Shown here: piece by piece, positions 23,568 through 36,536 of the stretch
How the letters are laid out: each line of letters starts with the position of its first letter
Numbering within the stretch: the first letter of the stretch is position 1
DNA from: Rotaria socialis
Taxonomy: Eukaryota; Rotifera; Eurotatoria; Philodinida; Philodinidae
Reading direction: 5' to 3'
DNA: 64,000 nt
Assembly: GCA_905331475.1 (NCBI GenBank)
Contig: CAJNYU010000644.1
Coordinates: 2,139 to 66,138 of the forward strand
Notes under the pieces: model-generated
Databases searched by the model: none
What the model was told of the DNA's origin: nothing
Seen by the model: only the letters and a program-made list of their open reading frames with translations
Translations under genes and position numbers: made by a program

Positions 23568-24092
23568 ATGTCATCAGAAGGTGATGTTAATCCTAAAGCT
23601 TATCCACTAGCTGATGCTAAACTTACAAAAGATATTCTCGATCTTGTTCATCAAGCACAGAATTATGTAAATTTCAATTATTAAATAAATTATTCGAACT
23701 TTATGGTTTTTCTTTCTTTCTTTAATAGCGACAATTACGAAAAGGTGCAAATGAAGCAACAAAAACACTCAATCGTGGAAAATCAGAACTGATAAGTAAG
23801 TTTTATAAAAACAAAAAAAAATTTAATTATTATTTGATGTTTTCAATATAAAAAAAAATTGATTTCAGTAATGGCTGCAGATACAACACCTATTGAAATC
23901 TTAATGCATTTACCATTACTATGTGAGGATAAAAATGTTCCGTACGTATTTTTACGTAGTAAACAAGCACTAGGTCGCGCTTGTGGTGTAACACGTCCAG
24001 TTATAAGTGCAAGCATCACTATTAACGAAGGTTCACAATTAAAACAACAGATTCAAACGCTAAAACAAAATATTGAAAAATTATTCACTTAA
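23568..24092 (+). CDS. SNU13: SNU13 / NHP2L1 (15.5K) RNA-binding protein
   Basis: Three exons (23568-23666, 23729-23795, 23869-24092) give 129 aa, one residue longer than the human protein. Large blocks are near-identical to human NHP2L1: [39 protein letters not shown] and [12 protein letters not shown]. It is an L7Ae-family protein that binds the kink-turn of U4 snRNA and of box C/D snoRNAs, and so takes part in both tri-snRNP and snoRNP assembly in the nucleus. The introns (62 and 73 bp) are typical of this window, and intron 2 interrupts the codon before MAAD. A likely 5' UTR intron ends at 23550. Confidence is very high. Confidence 0.98.
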
Positions 24093-26756
24093 AAGTGAAG
24101 AAGGAAATCACGATCTGTTGTTATTGTTTTTTCGTGTTTTCATTCAATAAATAAACATCAAGAAAAAAATCTCATGTTGATCACGGAGAGAATTATATAG
24201 ATTCAATTGAAAATAACTCAAGTTCTAGTCAAGAACAACATAACAGTTCTCGAAATATTGATTATTTCGATCGTCGAAATCAATTGTATAACAAAATATG
24301 ACAGACATTTCCACAGGAATTTTTACATGATTTTAAATACTTCTAATCTAATTGAAACTTTATTGAAAAATAAACAAGCAGAAAATGAAATCAGAATTTG
24401 AACGTGAAATCTTCCATCGAAGAAAATTTCGAATTCAAAAGCAAAATAAACAAATCTAATTGTTTTCGATTGTTCTTGTTTTTTGTCATTTGAATGAAAT
24501 GCAAAAGGTTAACAAGATTTATTACGATCATGTAAAAAGAATTTCTTTTGTTTAGTATAAATTCAAATCTTACTGCAAGACTTCTTTAAATTCTAGAATA
24601 ACTTAGTTTTTCTTATTTGAAAGGATTTTCTTGAATATTCATAAGAATTTAGTATCGAACAGATTTTTGATATCAAAAATGAATTTGATTTTAACATTCA
24701 GATGATTAAATATTGAATCTTAAAGAGTAATATACGGAAATGAATTGTTCCAATCAGATCAACTAAAATATGTTTCTTTAATTTAATAATTAATCAAATT
24801 TAATTAATATCTATTAAGCATAATCTTGAAGGTATCAACTCAAATATTCCAGCTTTCCAAAATAAATCCTTCAATAAACTACATGGCTTTCACAATAGTC
24901 TAGTTAAACAGATCACCTAAAATGTTTTAACAATTTGAAACTGGTACTTTTAGCACAGTTATAATCTCTATATTATAATACTCTCCATTATAATTCAGAT
25001 ATATATATGGTTTCAAAATATCTAAAAAATTGTCTTAGCTTCATGTCAGAATACTATCTGTTCTTAACAAAACTTGATAGAAATTTGATGTGCTAATTGG
25101 GTTGTTCATTTCAAGAAAAATCCTTTAATTTTCTGAATTATTTCCTTCTCCTAGATATTCGATGTTGAAAACTGTATTTGATTTTAAGATAAACTAATTC
25201 CATTTTGAACTTTCTTTTAGCAAAGCTCTCTTTGATTTTAACGAATATATTCGAATAGAAATTTTAATTAAATGATTTTAGTGTAAAATTTCTATAATTA
25301 TGCGAGAAAAATAATAATAATCAATCTCTTCGACTTTTTTTTCAAAAAAAAAACAAATCTTGATTTATTTTTTATATTTTTTTGCTTCTATGTTTCTCGA
25401 ATGAATGTTAACTTCGATAAACTTGACTTGCAAAAGCTTAAAAGCTTATCTAAAATACGATCAGTTCCTTGTTTTACAAATCTAAAAAGTTCTATTTTTA
25501 ACCATTGAAATGGTTTTTCATTATTCCGTTATTACTATTCGATATAAATGGCTGAGATTTAGTTGAAGAAAAGAAAATATCCATTTCTTGTCTTTTTCAT
25601 TCATTCCACCTTCCATCATATTAAATCTACTATAAATACTCAATTGATGTTCCCTAATGAATGTCGAGAGACATGTAGGTATATGACAACTGTGATTGAC
25701 GTGTGCGTATGTGTGCATGCCATTGTCACGCACATTCTGAAAAAAAATCGTTAATTAATTGCTTTTGTTGTTGTTGTTGTTGTTATCTTTTTCCTTTTCT
25801 TTTTGCCACACATGTCAATAAAACCTAGAAAATAAAACATATTATAAATGTAAGTAAACAAATATATATATATATATATATTTGATAAGTATGTACACAG
25901 ATGATCAAACGTATTTATGTTCGTGGTATGCGAGAATGTCTGAAGATTATCTTTCGTTTTTATGCATATCATTTGATGAGTAAAGTCAATAGTATTCAAT
26001 TGCTCCAAATAAAATCGGAACAGATATAATTGAATTGTTCAGAGAAGAAAAAAAACAAATGCCTTAAGCAATGCTTTTCAATTTTCACTTAATGATGATG
26101 TTGGCGTCATAACAAGTTACATATTTATATACTTCACACTATACACTAAGCCGTCATCTCAAGCTATCAATTGAAAGAAAAGAAAGTGTCTATTAAAAAC
26201 AAGTGAGGATTTATTCTTTTTGTAATAAGCAAACTCACTCGACACCAATGGCTAGTGGTATCAAAAAAAATTCAAGTTTGTTGTTTACAAAAATAAATTG
26301 CAATCCAGTTATTTAAGATTTCAAGAGATGTTTGATCGTTTGTTGAGCGCAACAAAAGTTTTTGTATACATCATTTATACTGGCAATTTTTCTTTTTTCG
26401 AAACTTCTAAAGAAGCATCGATGAAATTATTTTCATTGGTTTGTTTTAATCCTTTTTTCTCATTGGTTTATGCACCACAATCTTTTTTCCGTAGAGAAAA
26501 ATCTCATTGGACAAGCAGAAAAGAAAAAAAAAAAAAAAAAGCGAGAAAATTCTCATATTCCCACATAATACTTGTCAATCAACATCGACTAACGATCATC
26601 GCGTGACGTACTCATTTCTTTCTCTCTCTTTATGTTGGTTTCTCTTGCAACAAGATTGTGCCTGTTCGAATGAATATTTTTCATCATCAGTTCTCGTCTA
26701 TTTGAAGTTTCAATCAATATTCTTTTCTTTTTCTTTTTTCTTTTTCCGCAACAAAA
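24093..26756. other. Intergenic spacer upstream of OTX
   Basis: About 2.7 kb, AT-rich. It contains a TTG run at 25765-25784, an (AT)n tract at 25863-25880, poly-A at 26524-26540 and a long pyrimidine stretch at 26720-26748. The missing first exon of the OTX gene and its regulatory sequence probably lie here, but I cannot point to them. AATAAA at about 24147 may be the SNU13 polyadenylation signal. Confidence 0.45.
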
Positions 26757-26828
26757 GTGGCTTCTGTAAATAGTCAAACGAAATATTCTTCACCACCATT
26801 AGGTGATTATTATTCAAATTATGCATCG

Positions 26829-27627
26829 ATGGCAAACGATCCATCAACATTAAAATTTGGTTATACGGATCCATTTTCATTTGGGTTTAGTCAACATTCA
26901 GCATTATCATATAATGCTGCATCGCAAAGGAAACAAAGACGTGAACGAACAACATTTTCACGTGCACAACTTGATCAGCTTGAAACATTATTTGCTCGAA
27001 CGCGTTATCCAGACATATTTATGAGAGAGGAAGTAGCTATGAAAATAAGTTTACCTGAATCGAGAATACAAGTAAAAGATTTTTTGAAAATTTTAATTTC
27101 ATCGATATGAATGTTTTATTGGATTTAATTTTAATGTTTAGGTTTGGTTTAAAAATCGTCGTGCAAAATGTCGTCAGCAAGATAAAGCAATTAAAAAGCC
27201 TTCATCTTCATCATCATCAAATAGTAGTTTACTTGAAAAACATGAAACATCACCTTGTAAACGTGAAGTTAAAAGTCCGAATATTCGTCTTAATCATCGT
27301 TCACCGTCATCAATATCAAGTACAAACGGTGGAACAAGTTCAGATAATTCGACAACATCAGCAGCTGCATCTCTAGCTGCATGGTCATCACAAGCTGTTG
27401 CCTATCATCATATGTATCCAACATCCTATAGTCCAAATCAAGCACTTTTTTATAGTAATGATCCAACAACAAATAATCCAACAATCTATGGAAATACATA
27501 TAGAAATCAAGAAATGGATTTTCTTCAACCACCAGCAATGTACGGACGTACAAGTGAAGAATTTATGAATGGATGGACAAATGCACACCATCATCATCAT
27601 CATCAAAACTTTAAAATTTTCAATTAA
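26829..27627 (+). CDS. otx: OTX-class (K50 paired-like) homeobox transcription factor
   Basis: Two exons (to 27071, and 27142-27627) are joined by a 70-bp intron that splits the homeodomain between positions 46 and 47, a conserved site in paired-class genes. The homeodomain has [31 protein letters not shown] and [12 protein letters not shown]; lysine at position 50 and the RAKCRQQ tail are OTX-specific. The C-terminus is rich in S, T, N and Y and ends with a histidine run and NFKIFN, possibly a worn form of the OTX tail motif. The open frame continues upstream of the ATG at 26829 as far as 26757, next to an acceptor-like AAAAG, so an upstream coding exon may exist. OTX proteins bind TAATCC sites and pattern the head and eyes. 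Confidence 0.93.
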
Positions 27628-29769
27628 TATTGTGTTTGTAAGCGAACAGTGTAGAAAAAAAAGCTGTTAAATAAATGAAAAGGTATTTAATTGGATGGAA
27701 TGATGAATGTTGACATATTGTGATGGGTGGAAAGATTAGCCTATTTGTCAATAAAGTAAAAGGACTATATGAAAAGTCAATCAAGAAAGAAAAAGCTCGA
27801 CTTTGTCATTCTGATTCTCTTTTTTCTTTTTCTTTTTGACATCAATTAGGTTTTCTTTTTTTTTCTACATTAGAATAAGAATGGAAAGGATTAACAAAAG
27901 TCTATCAATGAGAATATGCATTTTTTTCTTTCTTTCTTGATCAACATACATCGCCGAAGAGAAGCTCATGTTGGGTGTTATACTACGTAGGAACATTCGA
28001 CTAAAAAAACATACATAAATATAGATTTCTTCATAAATGTTCACATATAGATAAAAGAAAATCATTTGATGATAATTAAACTGTAACTAACAGGAGAGTT
28101 TTTCTTTTATTTTCTCTTCTATTCTCTTGCTTTCTTTTCCTTAAAGATATATATATGTTCCATTTCATGCTGAGTGCATCAATATAGATCATAGTTGTAT
28201 ATGCAAGCTTGTATAATAAGCGGATTAGTCTGAATTCTCATTTTCGATCGGATGAGTTAGATTATTTTTAACTAGAATAATGCAAACAGTAACATAAGTG
28301 GGTGGTCTTTAAGCTGATGGTTTTTTTTTGTTCCCACCTGAGTTCAATACTCACCATTCTACTTCAAAAAAAAAAAGAAGAAAAAAAGGAAAGACACGCG
28401 ACACAATACGACGCCCAAAGCAAAGATTATCTTATTCACGGCGTCGGAATGACACTAAAGAAAAAGAAGAAGAAGAAGAAGAAAAAAGGAGTAAAAACTA
28501 ATTACATTTTCATTAGCTCACTGCTCGTAATAGGACAAAAAGCAGATCGAAATCAATCTAGACCTAGGCTAAACATTCATAGAAAATTTAGAAGTTTTTT
28601 CTAAACGCATTATCAACAGATCCCTGTTTGTGTTACTGACATGATGAAGAGAAGAGTAGCTTCTCTTACAACTTTTATTTTAGGTATGTCACTAACAAAA
28701 GTGATTGAAACTTGTCATTCACGATCAACTTCAGATGAAAGAATTGAAATATTGACTAGATGAAGCGGTAAAAGACATCTCCAATTACAATGTCAATAAT
28801 AAATGACATGTTTATCAATAAATAGTGTACGTCTTTAGTATTGATAACGGATTATTCAATTCTACTAACAGAGAAAGGTTTTTTAGTCTAATTTCTGTAC
28901 ATATGAAAGATAGATGAAATCGTTTTTTTTCATTGCTCTCCTTTTAAATGAGACAATCATTCAGCACGTTTCGTAAACTGATAGTCGATTTCGACCAGGT
29001 GTCGAATTTATATCAACTAGGAATAGTAAATCAATAAATGGCACGTTCAATTCTTCTTTTTCACATCTATACATCAGACAACAAATTATTCTTTTTCCTT
29101 TTTTTGTCAATTCATGTTTAGGAAAGTTGACGGTACATTTAAGACGAAAGATCATTGTTAACTCACGTTTTACTATTCAATTAAAGGCTATAGTTTTTAA
29201 ACAATTGTTACCACCATTCAATAAAAAACTAGAAGAATTAAGATAGAAAATGATTTCTACAAGATTTAAAAGATTTTTTTCTTTCATATATAAGTCCAAT
29301 TTTATGATCGTACGCTGAAGCATAAAATATAGTAATATAAAACTCGACTGATTGATTTTTCAATAAAATTAGATACAATTATTGAAGAAAAAATATTTTT
29401 CAATAAAATTGATTTGATTTCTGAAAGAATTGATATTACGTATCATAATGAATCAAAAGAACAAAAGTAGAGTCTATATTTGACATAGATATCGCTTAAA
29501 ATTTTTTTTTGTGTCATTTAAATTTTTATTGATTTTGTTAAAATAATTTATAGATGTCGATATTTTTCATTTTATTAATATTTTTATATAACTGGTCATT
29601 TTTATCAACCAAACGATAAGACGATCAAATTGGGACGTATTATTTGATATATGATACAGAAAAAAACATCACATCTGTATAAATGATGATCCTTTAAAAC
29701 ATTTATTTCAATATATTTTAGGTTCTAACATGTGGTGAGAAATTGCTAGTCGATTTTGTAAATTGCGCT
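27628..29769. other. Intergenic spacer after OTX
   Basis: AT-rich spacer with several purine or pyrimidine runs (AAG repeat at 28458-28487, CT-rich tracts near 28100). AATAAATG at about 27670 is a plausible OTX polyadenylation signal. No gene is supported. Confidence 0.45.
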
Positions 29770-32700
29770 ATGGGCTTCGATATTCAAAGATTTCCCAACG
29801 ATATCGATGAAGAATTGATTTGTATATATTTTGATAGAAATTCAACATATAACTATTTGCTTTTCTTTTCGTTATATTCAGGTTCTATTTGTGGTGGTGT
29901 TCTACAAGATCCTCTCCAAATACCTACGTGTGAGCATACTTTTTGTCAAGTAAGGAAAATTCTTATTTTTCTTTCTATGTGATATTTATATACTTTATTT
30001 ATTTTTAGGCTTGTATTGAAGAATGGTTATCACAAACAAAAATATGTCCCGTTGATCGAACACCAGTAGAAATCAATCAAATGAAGCTCGTACCACGGAT
30101 TCTTAAAAATTTACTGAATCGGTAAGAATTTTTACTGAATAGAAAACGAACGCATTCTACTATGAGAAGTTTTCTTCTTGTTGTAATTAAAATAGTTCAT
30201 GTTCCTAGAAAGTGCTTAGTAAAAATATTATATTTCGATGACAAAGTACGCGAGGTGCATAAACTATTATCTTTTCTCATACTTTTCTTCTTCTCATGAA
30301 GGGCGAAAAAGACTCGACAGCTGAAGATTTTTCTCATGTAACAAGATTAGCTTCGATTTGAATATATTTGCTGATATTAAGCTTGATAAGTTTTTGCGTT
30401 AGATTTAAACTGTGAATTTCAATAATTCACAACAACGTAAAGTTTAAAAAATCCAAAATCAAGTCTTATTCACCATTTAACGAGTATTGATATCAAAATC
30501 GAAAAATTATCTAAAGGCATAGCTATACGATTGAATTATTTTTATCTGTTGATAATAGATGATTTATGATAAAAAAATGGTTGCTTTTTTTGGTGAAAAA
30601 CAATATTTGAATAAGAATATGCTTTTATTTCGATAGTTGAGAAATTTATGGCTACTATTAGTAAATTATTAGACTTCCAGAACCAAATATGTTCATATAA
30701 ATTCGTATACAAAGGAGAAAAACAAATTCCACGCATTAATGATTCTTTCAAAAATGAAACTATATGCAAATATGATCAGTTGCTGTATCTTATGAAATTT
30801 AATATGGATTAATTCTTGTCGTTCTTATTCTTTCTAATTTTCGAAACTGCTTATCTACTTGTTAACTTCTTGAAGTTTCAATTTGAGTACTTTCTCTGCT
30901 TTTTAAAGATGTAAACGCTGTTTGATGAGAAAAGTCCATTAACTAATTAATGAATATTGAGTCAAACCTATGTATATCTTATAAATCCTGAGCAATTCTG
31001 AATATTTTGAAAAGAGTTCAAGCCCTTACTTTATTGCTGTAAAAGTACTGCAATTTAACCGGAATTTGCAAAATAATATTCAATTCATTTGTTGATGAAA
31101 AACAGGAAACTAATTTTCAAATTTCAACTTGATACTAGAATAAAATTAGACTCTCATGAGAGAAGCTCATCAAGAAATGTTCAAATCTTATGAGTTACTT
31201 ATATTTGATAATATGAATATTGAATCCAAGGTTGTGTATAAATAATGTAAAAGACGAACACTTTCTATGGCAGTCTGTTATCAAAAGAACGACTAGTATA
31301 TTTATAATGTTCACAATTAATCATCCTCTTTTAGAATACTCTGTACACAAAGTCTCAATTAAAAATGCAAAAGTCACGTTTCTGTGTTGCTCTTTTGGAG
31401 AGCTAAGGGATTGCCATAAACGATGCAGAATCTAAGTGCTCGAGTTAAACTGAAGTCTTTGTCAACATAATTTTGAGTAGAATATCTATTTGAATTTTTA
31501 TTAAATAATAAAGACAGTTCTATCTATGATCATATTTTTAGTTTAGATATTAGGTGTGAAAATGAAGGTTGTACGACCATAGTAAAATTAGAAGTTCTTA
31601 CTAATCATTTGGCTGATTGTGAGTATACTAAAAATAAAGTAATTCAATGTGGAAATGGTTGTGGAATGTTAATTTCAAAGGATAACTTTCAAGTAAGATT
31701 TTATTTATAGAGTAAGATTCAATTTTAAGTTTTTTTCTCTATTAAAAATAAAAGGCTCATAATTGTATTCAAGCATTGAGTAGTGAACTTCAAAATGTTA
31801 AAAATGCATTAGAAAACTATAAAAAAGATGTAGATTTTTATAAAACGGAAATATCTACACTTCAGGTAAAATCATGTTTGGTTTTTTTTAAATTGTTTTT
31901 TTTTTATTTGTGAATTGAAGGAATTCATTCGTGTTACTCGTGCTAATGATCCAACAATATCATGTTTTTTTGAATGTGTAGAAAACAATCAAGTATTATG
32001 GTATGTGCAATAATATCTCAATATTCTATGCAAGAATATGATGTTCACATATGGTGACTAGCTACGATTGATCTTGACCAATCTTCGTCAAGAAACAAAA
32101 TATTTAGCTTTCAAATTAGGATTTTATTTTCCCGTTGCAATATTTCAGACTATTCTTTTCTATTGTACAACACTGATCCATAGGTTTTCGACTTAATGAA
32201 ATATAAGTTCTATCTGATGTAAATAACTTATCAATGGAACAAAGCGTTCCTATTGAAGATTGTCATAAAAACTTCAACTCTCATCGTTAGCCACTTAAAA
32301 GTTTAAATTCTCTTATGATAGTATGGAAAAATTGAGTTTTCAGCATTTAAACTTTCCAATAAAATACCTTGATGTAAAACAAACACACAATTGTAAATGT
32401 AATCTACTAGTATAGAAATTTTTAGTTTCCAGAAAATATGATATTAAAGATATTTATATTTGACCTTTTGTTCTCATGAAAAGTTTTACAATTAGTATTT
32501 CACTTCATGTTATACGTATTTTTATGCTTGAAATCAATATCTTCTCTTCATTGACAATTAACATGAATTTGATCTCAACTTATATTATGTCAATAAGATT
32601 TCTTGTTTTACGATGATAATAATAACTTATTAATGAGACTAATAGAAAGAGATTATTAAAATTAATTAATTCCTAATCTATAAAAGTAATAGAAAAAAAA

Positions 32701-33245
32701 CAATCTTTTTCGTACATTTAATTTTAACTAGGTAATTAAAAAACATTTTTATCTTGTTTTAGTTGGTCAAATAGTTTACAATTAGCTCGTGTAACTCATT
32801 GGGGTGGAATGATATCTACTCCAGATATTGTTTTACAAAATGCTATAAAAGAAGCTTTACTGGAAAGTGGTTGTCCAATTCAGATAACAAATGAACTGAT
32901 AGAAAATGCGCATGAACGACATTGGCCGCAAGGACTTTCAACACTTGGTTAATAATCCCACTCTTTTGTCTAATAAGTTATCTGAGATCAAATTCTTTTT
33001 TTTTCTTCAAAATCTCTACATAGAAACTCGACAAATAAATAGACGACACTATGAAAGTTATGTATGTCGACGAATTATTGGTGAACAAGCAATAGTCGTA
33101 CTTAGTTGTGATAATCGACATATGAATCAATCAATGAGTAAGATAAAATGATTGAAATAAAAAAAAACAAGAATATTTTCTTAAAATTTTTTATTTAGTT
33201 AGTGAACCAGGTATTGTGATGATATTTTCTCATGGTGTTAAATGA
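29770..33245 (+). CDS. RNF41: RNF41 / NRDP1 E3 ubiquitin ligase
   Basis: Nine exons (29770-29821, 29882-29949, 30009-30121, 31542-31692, 31755-31865, 31921-32000, 32763-32947, 33024-33137, 33199-33245) join in frame to 306 aa; human RNF41 has 317. The N-terminus (MGFDIQRFPNDIDEELIC) starts a RING finger whose cysteines and histidine are restored by splicing: C..C, then CEHTFC, CIEEW and CPVDR. A second zinc-binding part (TRAF-type/SIAH-like) has CENEGC, HLADC and CGNGCG. The C-terminal substrate-binding domain is very well kept: ARVTHWGGMISTPD, ESGCP, NELIENAHERHWPQGL and EPGIVMIFSHGV. NRDP1 ubiquitinates ErbB3, BRUCE and cytokine receptors. Two introns are long for this window (1.4 kb and 0.76 kb). 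Confidence 0.97.
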
Positions 33246-33271
33246 AATAATTATGATATGCTTTTTGATCA

Positions 33272-33773
33272 TCAGAATGAAGCACCATAATTTTCTTTTA
33301 TAAGAAAATAAATTTTAACGGGACCATATTGATTTATATTAATAGTTTCGTGATAACGAATAAGAAATATAGCAGCTAAGCCATACATCAATGTTGGTAT
33401 ACCTAAATTAAATATTTTAAAAAATGTATAAAGTCGATTTTCATAGGATAGATCATTTGTTTTTATTCGTTGTGTACAATGATACTTTATATAAGGAAAA
33501 CATCCTAAAGTTCAAGTGAACCAAAAAAAGAAAATTAAGAAACGAAAAATGAAACATTTCGAGCGTACCTGTTCTTAATACATGGTAATTTCGTCCATCA
33601 ACATCAAATTCAAAATGACTTTGACCAAATTGATCATTTAAACAATCATATTGATGTATAAAATATGATGTCCATGAAGGATAATTTCTGTGTCGTATAT
33701 AACATCGTAAAACTTCAGAAGCTTTCGGAACAATTTTTGAACGAAAAACATGATTGTATAAACTGATTATCAT
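33272..33773 (-). CDS. C15orf61: C15orf61 orthologue (uncharacterised conserved protein)
   Basis: Two exons (33773-33569 and 33504-33272) join in phase 1 to 145 aa; the human protein is 157. Matching blocks include ASEVL, PSWTSY, NDQFG-SHF, NYHVLRTGCFPYIKYHC (across the splice), NLGIPTLMYG, and YGPVKIYFL near the end. One hydrophobic segment (about residues 105-125) could span a membrane. The function of the family is not established; a mitochondrial location has been suggested for the human protein but I am not sure of it. The stop lies only 26 bp from the convergent RNF41 stop, so the two 3' UTRs must overlap or be minimal. Confidence 0.93.
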
Positions 33774-35968
33774 GTTGAAAAACTGAATACATATCTAGAA
33801 TAATTATATGAAAAATTTCATTTAAAAGATCAAATTTTGATAGTATAATGTTTTTTTTAACAGGCAATCTTATCTTAATTTCAATCGTTTTGTACATTTT
33901 GTTGTATCGTATACATTCAGATACTCATATGGAAAGAGGAAATAAACAGAATAAAAAACAATTTATTTCAGTGCTTTTGAGCAAAAGATTCATTACTGAC
34001 ATCCAATAAAGAAAAACACATTGCTAAACGCAATATTCAAACATAATTGACAAACTTTTTAAATGACTTCCTAATATATTCTTTGTCCAATTTTATCGTT
34101 AATGTACTATTTCATAAATGAAAATCCATCGGCTACTAGAGTCTTTATCACGGTCGAACTGAAATTCATTTATCAATGTTCTACAATCAGATAGACTAAT
34201 GCTTGCAATAGTCATTAACTACAAATTTCTTTATCGTTTTGATTCAACAAATGAATAATGAACGATCTTATTAAAGATTTATTTTATAAGTTTCATAATA
34301 ATTTTACAAAATCTAAGATGTTCGTGTTGTCTAAATTACAAAAAATGAATATTAACATCAGCAGATCACTGTGAAGTTTTTGAAAGTATTTTATATGGAT
34401 TAAATACTATAGATTCTCACCAGTGTTCTATCTGATTCTGAATATAAATTCAGAAAGTTACTGTCTATTTTTTTCAGAAAGTAATGAGACCATTTCTAAA
34501 CAAATAATATGTTTTATTTAGCAGTAAAGTGAAATCTATTTATATCAAGAGTATTAATGTTTAATTTTGTTTAGTCCTTCGAGAGAGCATTAAAAAGCGT
34601 TTCCTATCATTCTTGATCCAAACAAATCTAATTTTTTGATAAAAAAAACTGTATAAAGATTCGTTTTAATATTTCGAAAAGTCAATCTATGAGTTTAGCA
34701 CTATGTTCTCAGTTCACTATTCAAATCAATGATACAACTTCTTTTTGATGTTTCCAGTCGATTTGAAAGATTTGTTTTTTATCTATTGCTAGCACAGTGT
34801 TCCAGTAGCAATCTAAGACGAGCTCATACTTCTATTACGTTTCAATCAAGTTATGCTGAATCTAGACTTTGTACAATTGATTTCAAGATATTATTGGCGA
34901 GGTTTCGATGTTCGAGAAATTCATTGTTTCAAGGTTTACTCTAGATTTGCTTTCATTTAAAGATTTCATACACGTAAACTAATTTCAATAAAGACTTTCT
35001 GTATCTAGTCGATAACATTATCAGGAAAAAAATAGATGATTGATCAAATTTATTCTATTGTACAAAACTGTTTATCTAGAAAATGTGAAATCGAAATATT
35101 CTTGGCTATTTTCTGCTAATTAGGTAGTATATGTGAGTTTTCAAAGTAGAAATAGTCTCAGAACACAAAATGAAAGAAATGATCTTCAGCAAAATCTGAG
35201 ATTGAATAATATGACAGATAAATCTCAAACAATTTAGACGAATACAAGAAACCAGTCTCATCAACAAAGCATTCACATTTAGATCAATGATTCAACAAAA
35301 CTTTCGCACAACCGACGTAGAAACTAGTTTTTACAATGGATCATCCAACTTTCTCCTATGGAATTACAACAAGAAATGAATGAACTATTGTTTGAAAAAT
35401 AATGCATGAAAAAATAACAATACTTTTATTGCTCAGTCTGAATTCTTCGATTAGTATCATTGTAAATATAGATCTGTTTAATTAAAGGTAAACTAAAAAC
35501 TAATTAGTCGCGACTTTTATTTGATAAGAAAAGGTTTGTTTTCTAAACAAACGGACGTTATTTTCCATTTTTGATGTAAATAAGAATTTACTCCAGTAAA
35601 ATTTTTCTGTGCTATTTTTTAGTCTTCTTTTTATTGTAGACTCGAAATTCGGGAGTGGAGGCTGACCTGTCAGCATGTTTTGAATTCAATAATGTAGCTA
35701 AATTATTTTAGAATAGTAAACAATATCGACTATATCTATATTTTCATTCAGAGCTATTTAAGTTCATAATCAGAAAGATCGTGGTTGTTTTTATTTCGTT
35801 TTCCCATAGTATGTTAACAATTCATAAATACGTATATTCTCCGTAGATATTGATGTTACTCATTAGAATAATATTTTTAACGAATTTTCAATAATCTATC
35901 ACAATAAAAAGTAAACAATAATAGTTTAGTAAATTTTTATTTATATTTGTAACGAATAAATCTGCAGC
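33774..35968. other. Intergenic spacer
   Basis: About 2.2 kb of AT-rich sequence without a supported gene. It separates two minus-strand genes and should include the C15orf61 promoter. Confidence 0.4.
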
Positions 35969-36472
35969 TTAAGACATTAATGGTGTTGTTCTTTTATTTA
36001 CATTACTAATTGATTCCATCGATGGTGAAAAAATACTCATATCTGGTTCTTCTTTAAAGTCCATCATGAATTCTCCAACTTTTGTTACGATTCCATCTAA
36101 AAGCCGATAATAGTCTTTTGTATTATAATGTGAAAAAAAAATTATCATACTTCTTCCTGGTTTAACACATAGTTCATTTTTAAAAACTTGTGTTATACAA
36201 TTTTGTAAACGAAGTATATCTCCTGGCGAGATTAATTTCCCTGTATTATTCCAAACATTTAGTGTAACTGAACCAGTTCGATCAGCAACTTTAAACGAAT
36301 GTATTTCATGTCCTTCACGTGTTTTTTGAGGATTAGCTTGTATACGTAAAACAATGACAAGTAAATTGATCTGTCGTTGATTTGGCTCAAGTTTTGCAAC
36401 AACTGCTGTTGGTTCAAACCGATCTGGTGGCGGAAGATTTATTGCAAATGGTGGTGTATTATCATTATCCAT
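35969..36472 (-). CDS. NABP: SOSS complex subunit B / NABP (hSSB1-like) ssDNA-binding protein
   Basis: Intronless 167-aa protein. Residues about 25-130 form a single OB fold matching hSSB1/hSSB2: INLLVIVLRI, the KTREGHEIHSFKVADRTGSV block (human [20 protein letters not shown]), LNVWNNTGKLISPGDILRL, and IVTKVGEFMMDFKEEPD at the end. It binds single-stranded DNA as part of the SOSS complex, acting in double-strand break signalling; the Integrator link is known for the human protein. The C-terminal tail is short compared with human NABP2 and lacks its long proline-rich part. Two inserted stretches lie within the fold (before KPGRSMIIFF and after it). The gene ends in ELAC1 territory on the same strand, 64 bp from the ELAC1 stop. 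Confidence 0.93.
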   Translation of the reverse strand: MDNDNTPPFAINLPPPDRFEPTAVVAKLEPNQRQINLLVIVLRIQANPQKTREGHEIHSFKVADRTGSVTLNVWNNTGKLISPGDILRLQNCITQVFKNELCVKPGRSMIIFFSHYNTKDYYRLLDGIVTKVGEFMMDFKEEPDMSIFSPSMESISNVNKRTTPLMS

Positions 36473-36536
36473 CTAGAATAAATGATAATTTTAGAAATGT
36501 TTTAATAGAAAAATAAAGCATAAATACGCTTTATTT

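Noticed and set aside
28302..28604. Plus-strand open frame with a long lysine run
   Set aside because: It is built on AAG/AAA simple repeats and has no conserved motif.
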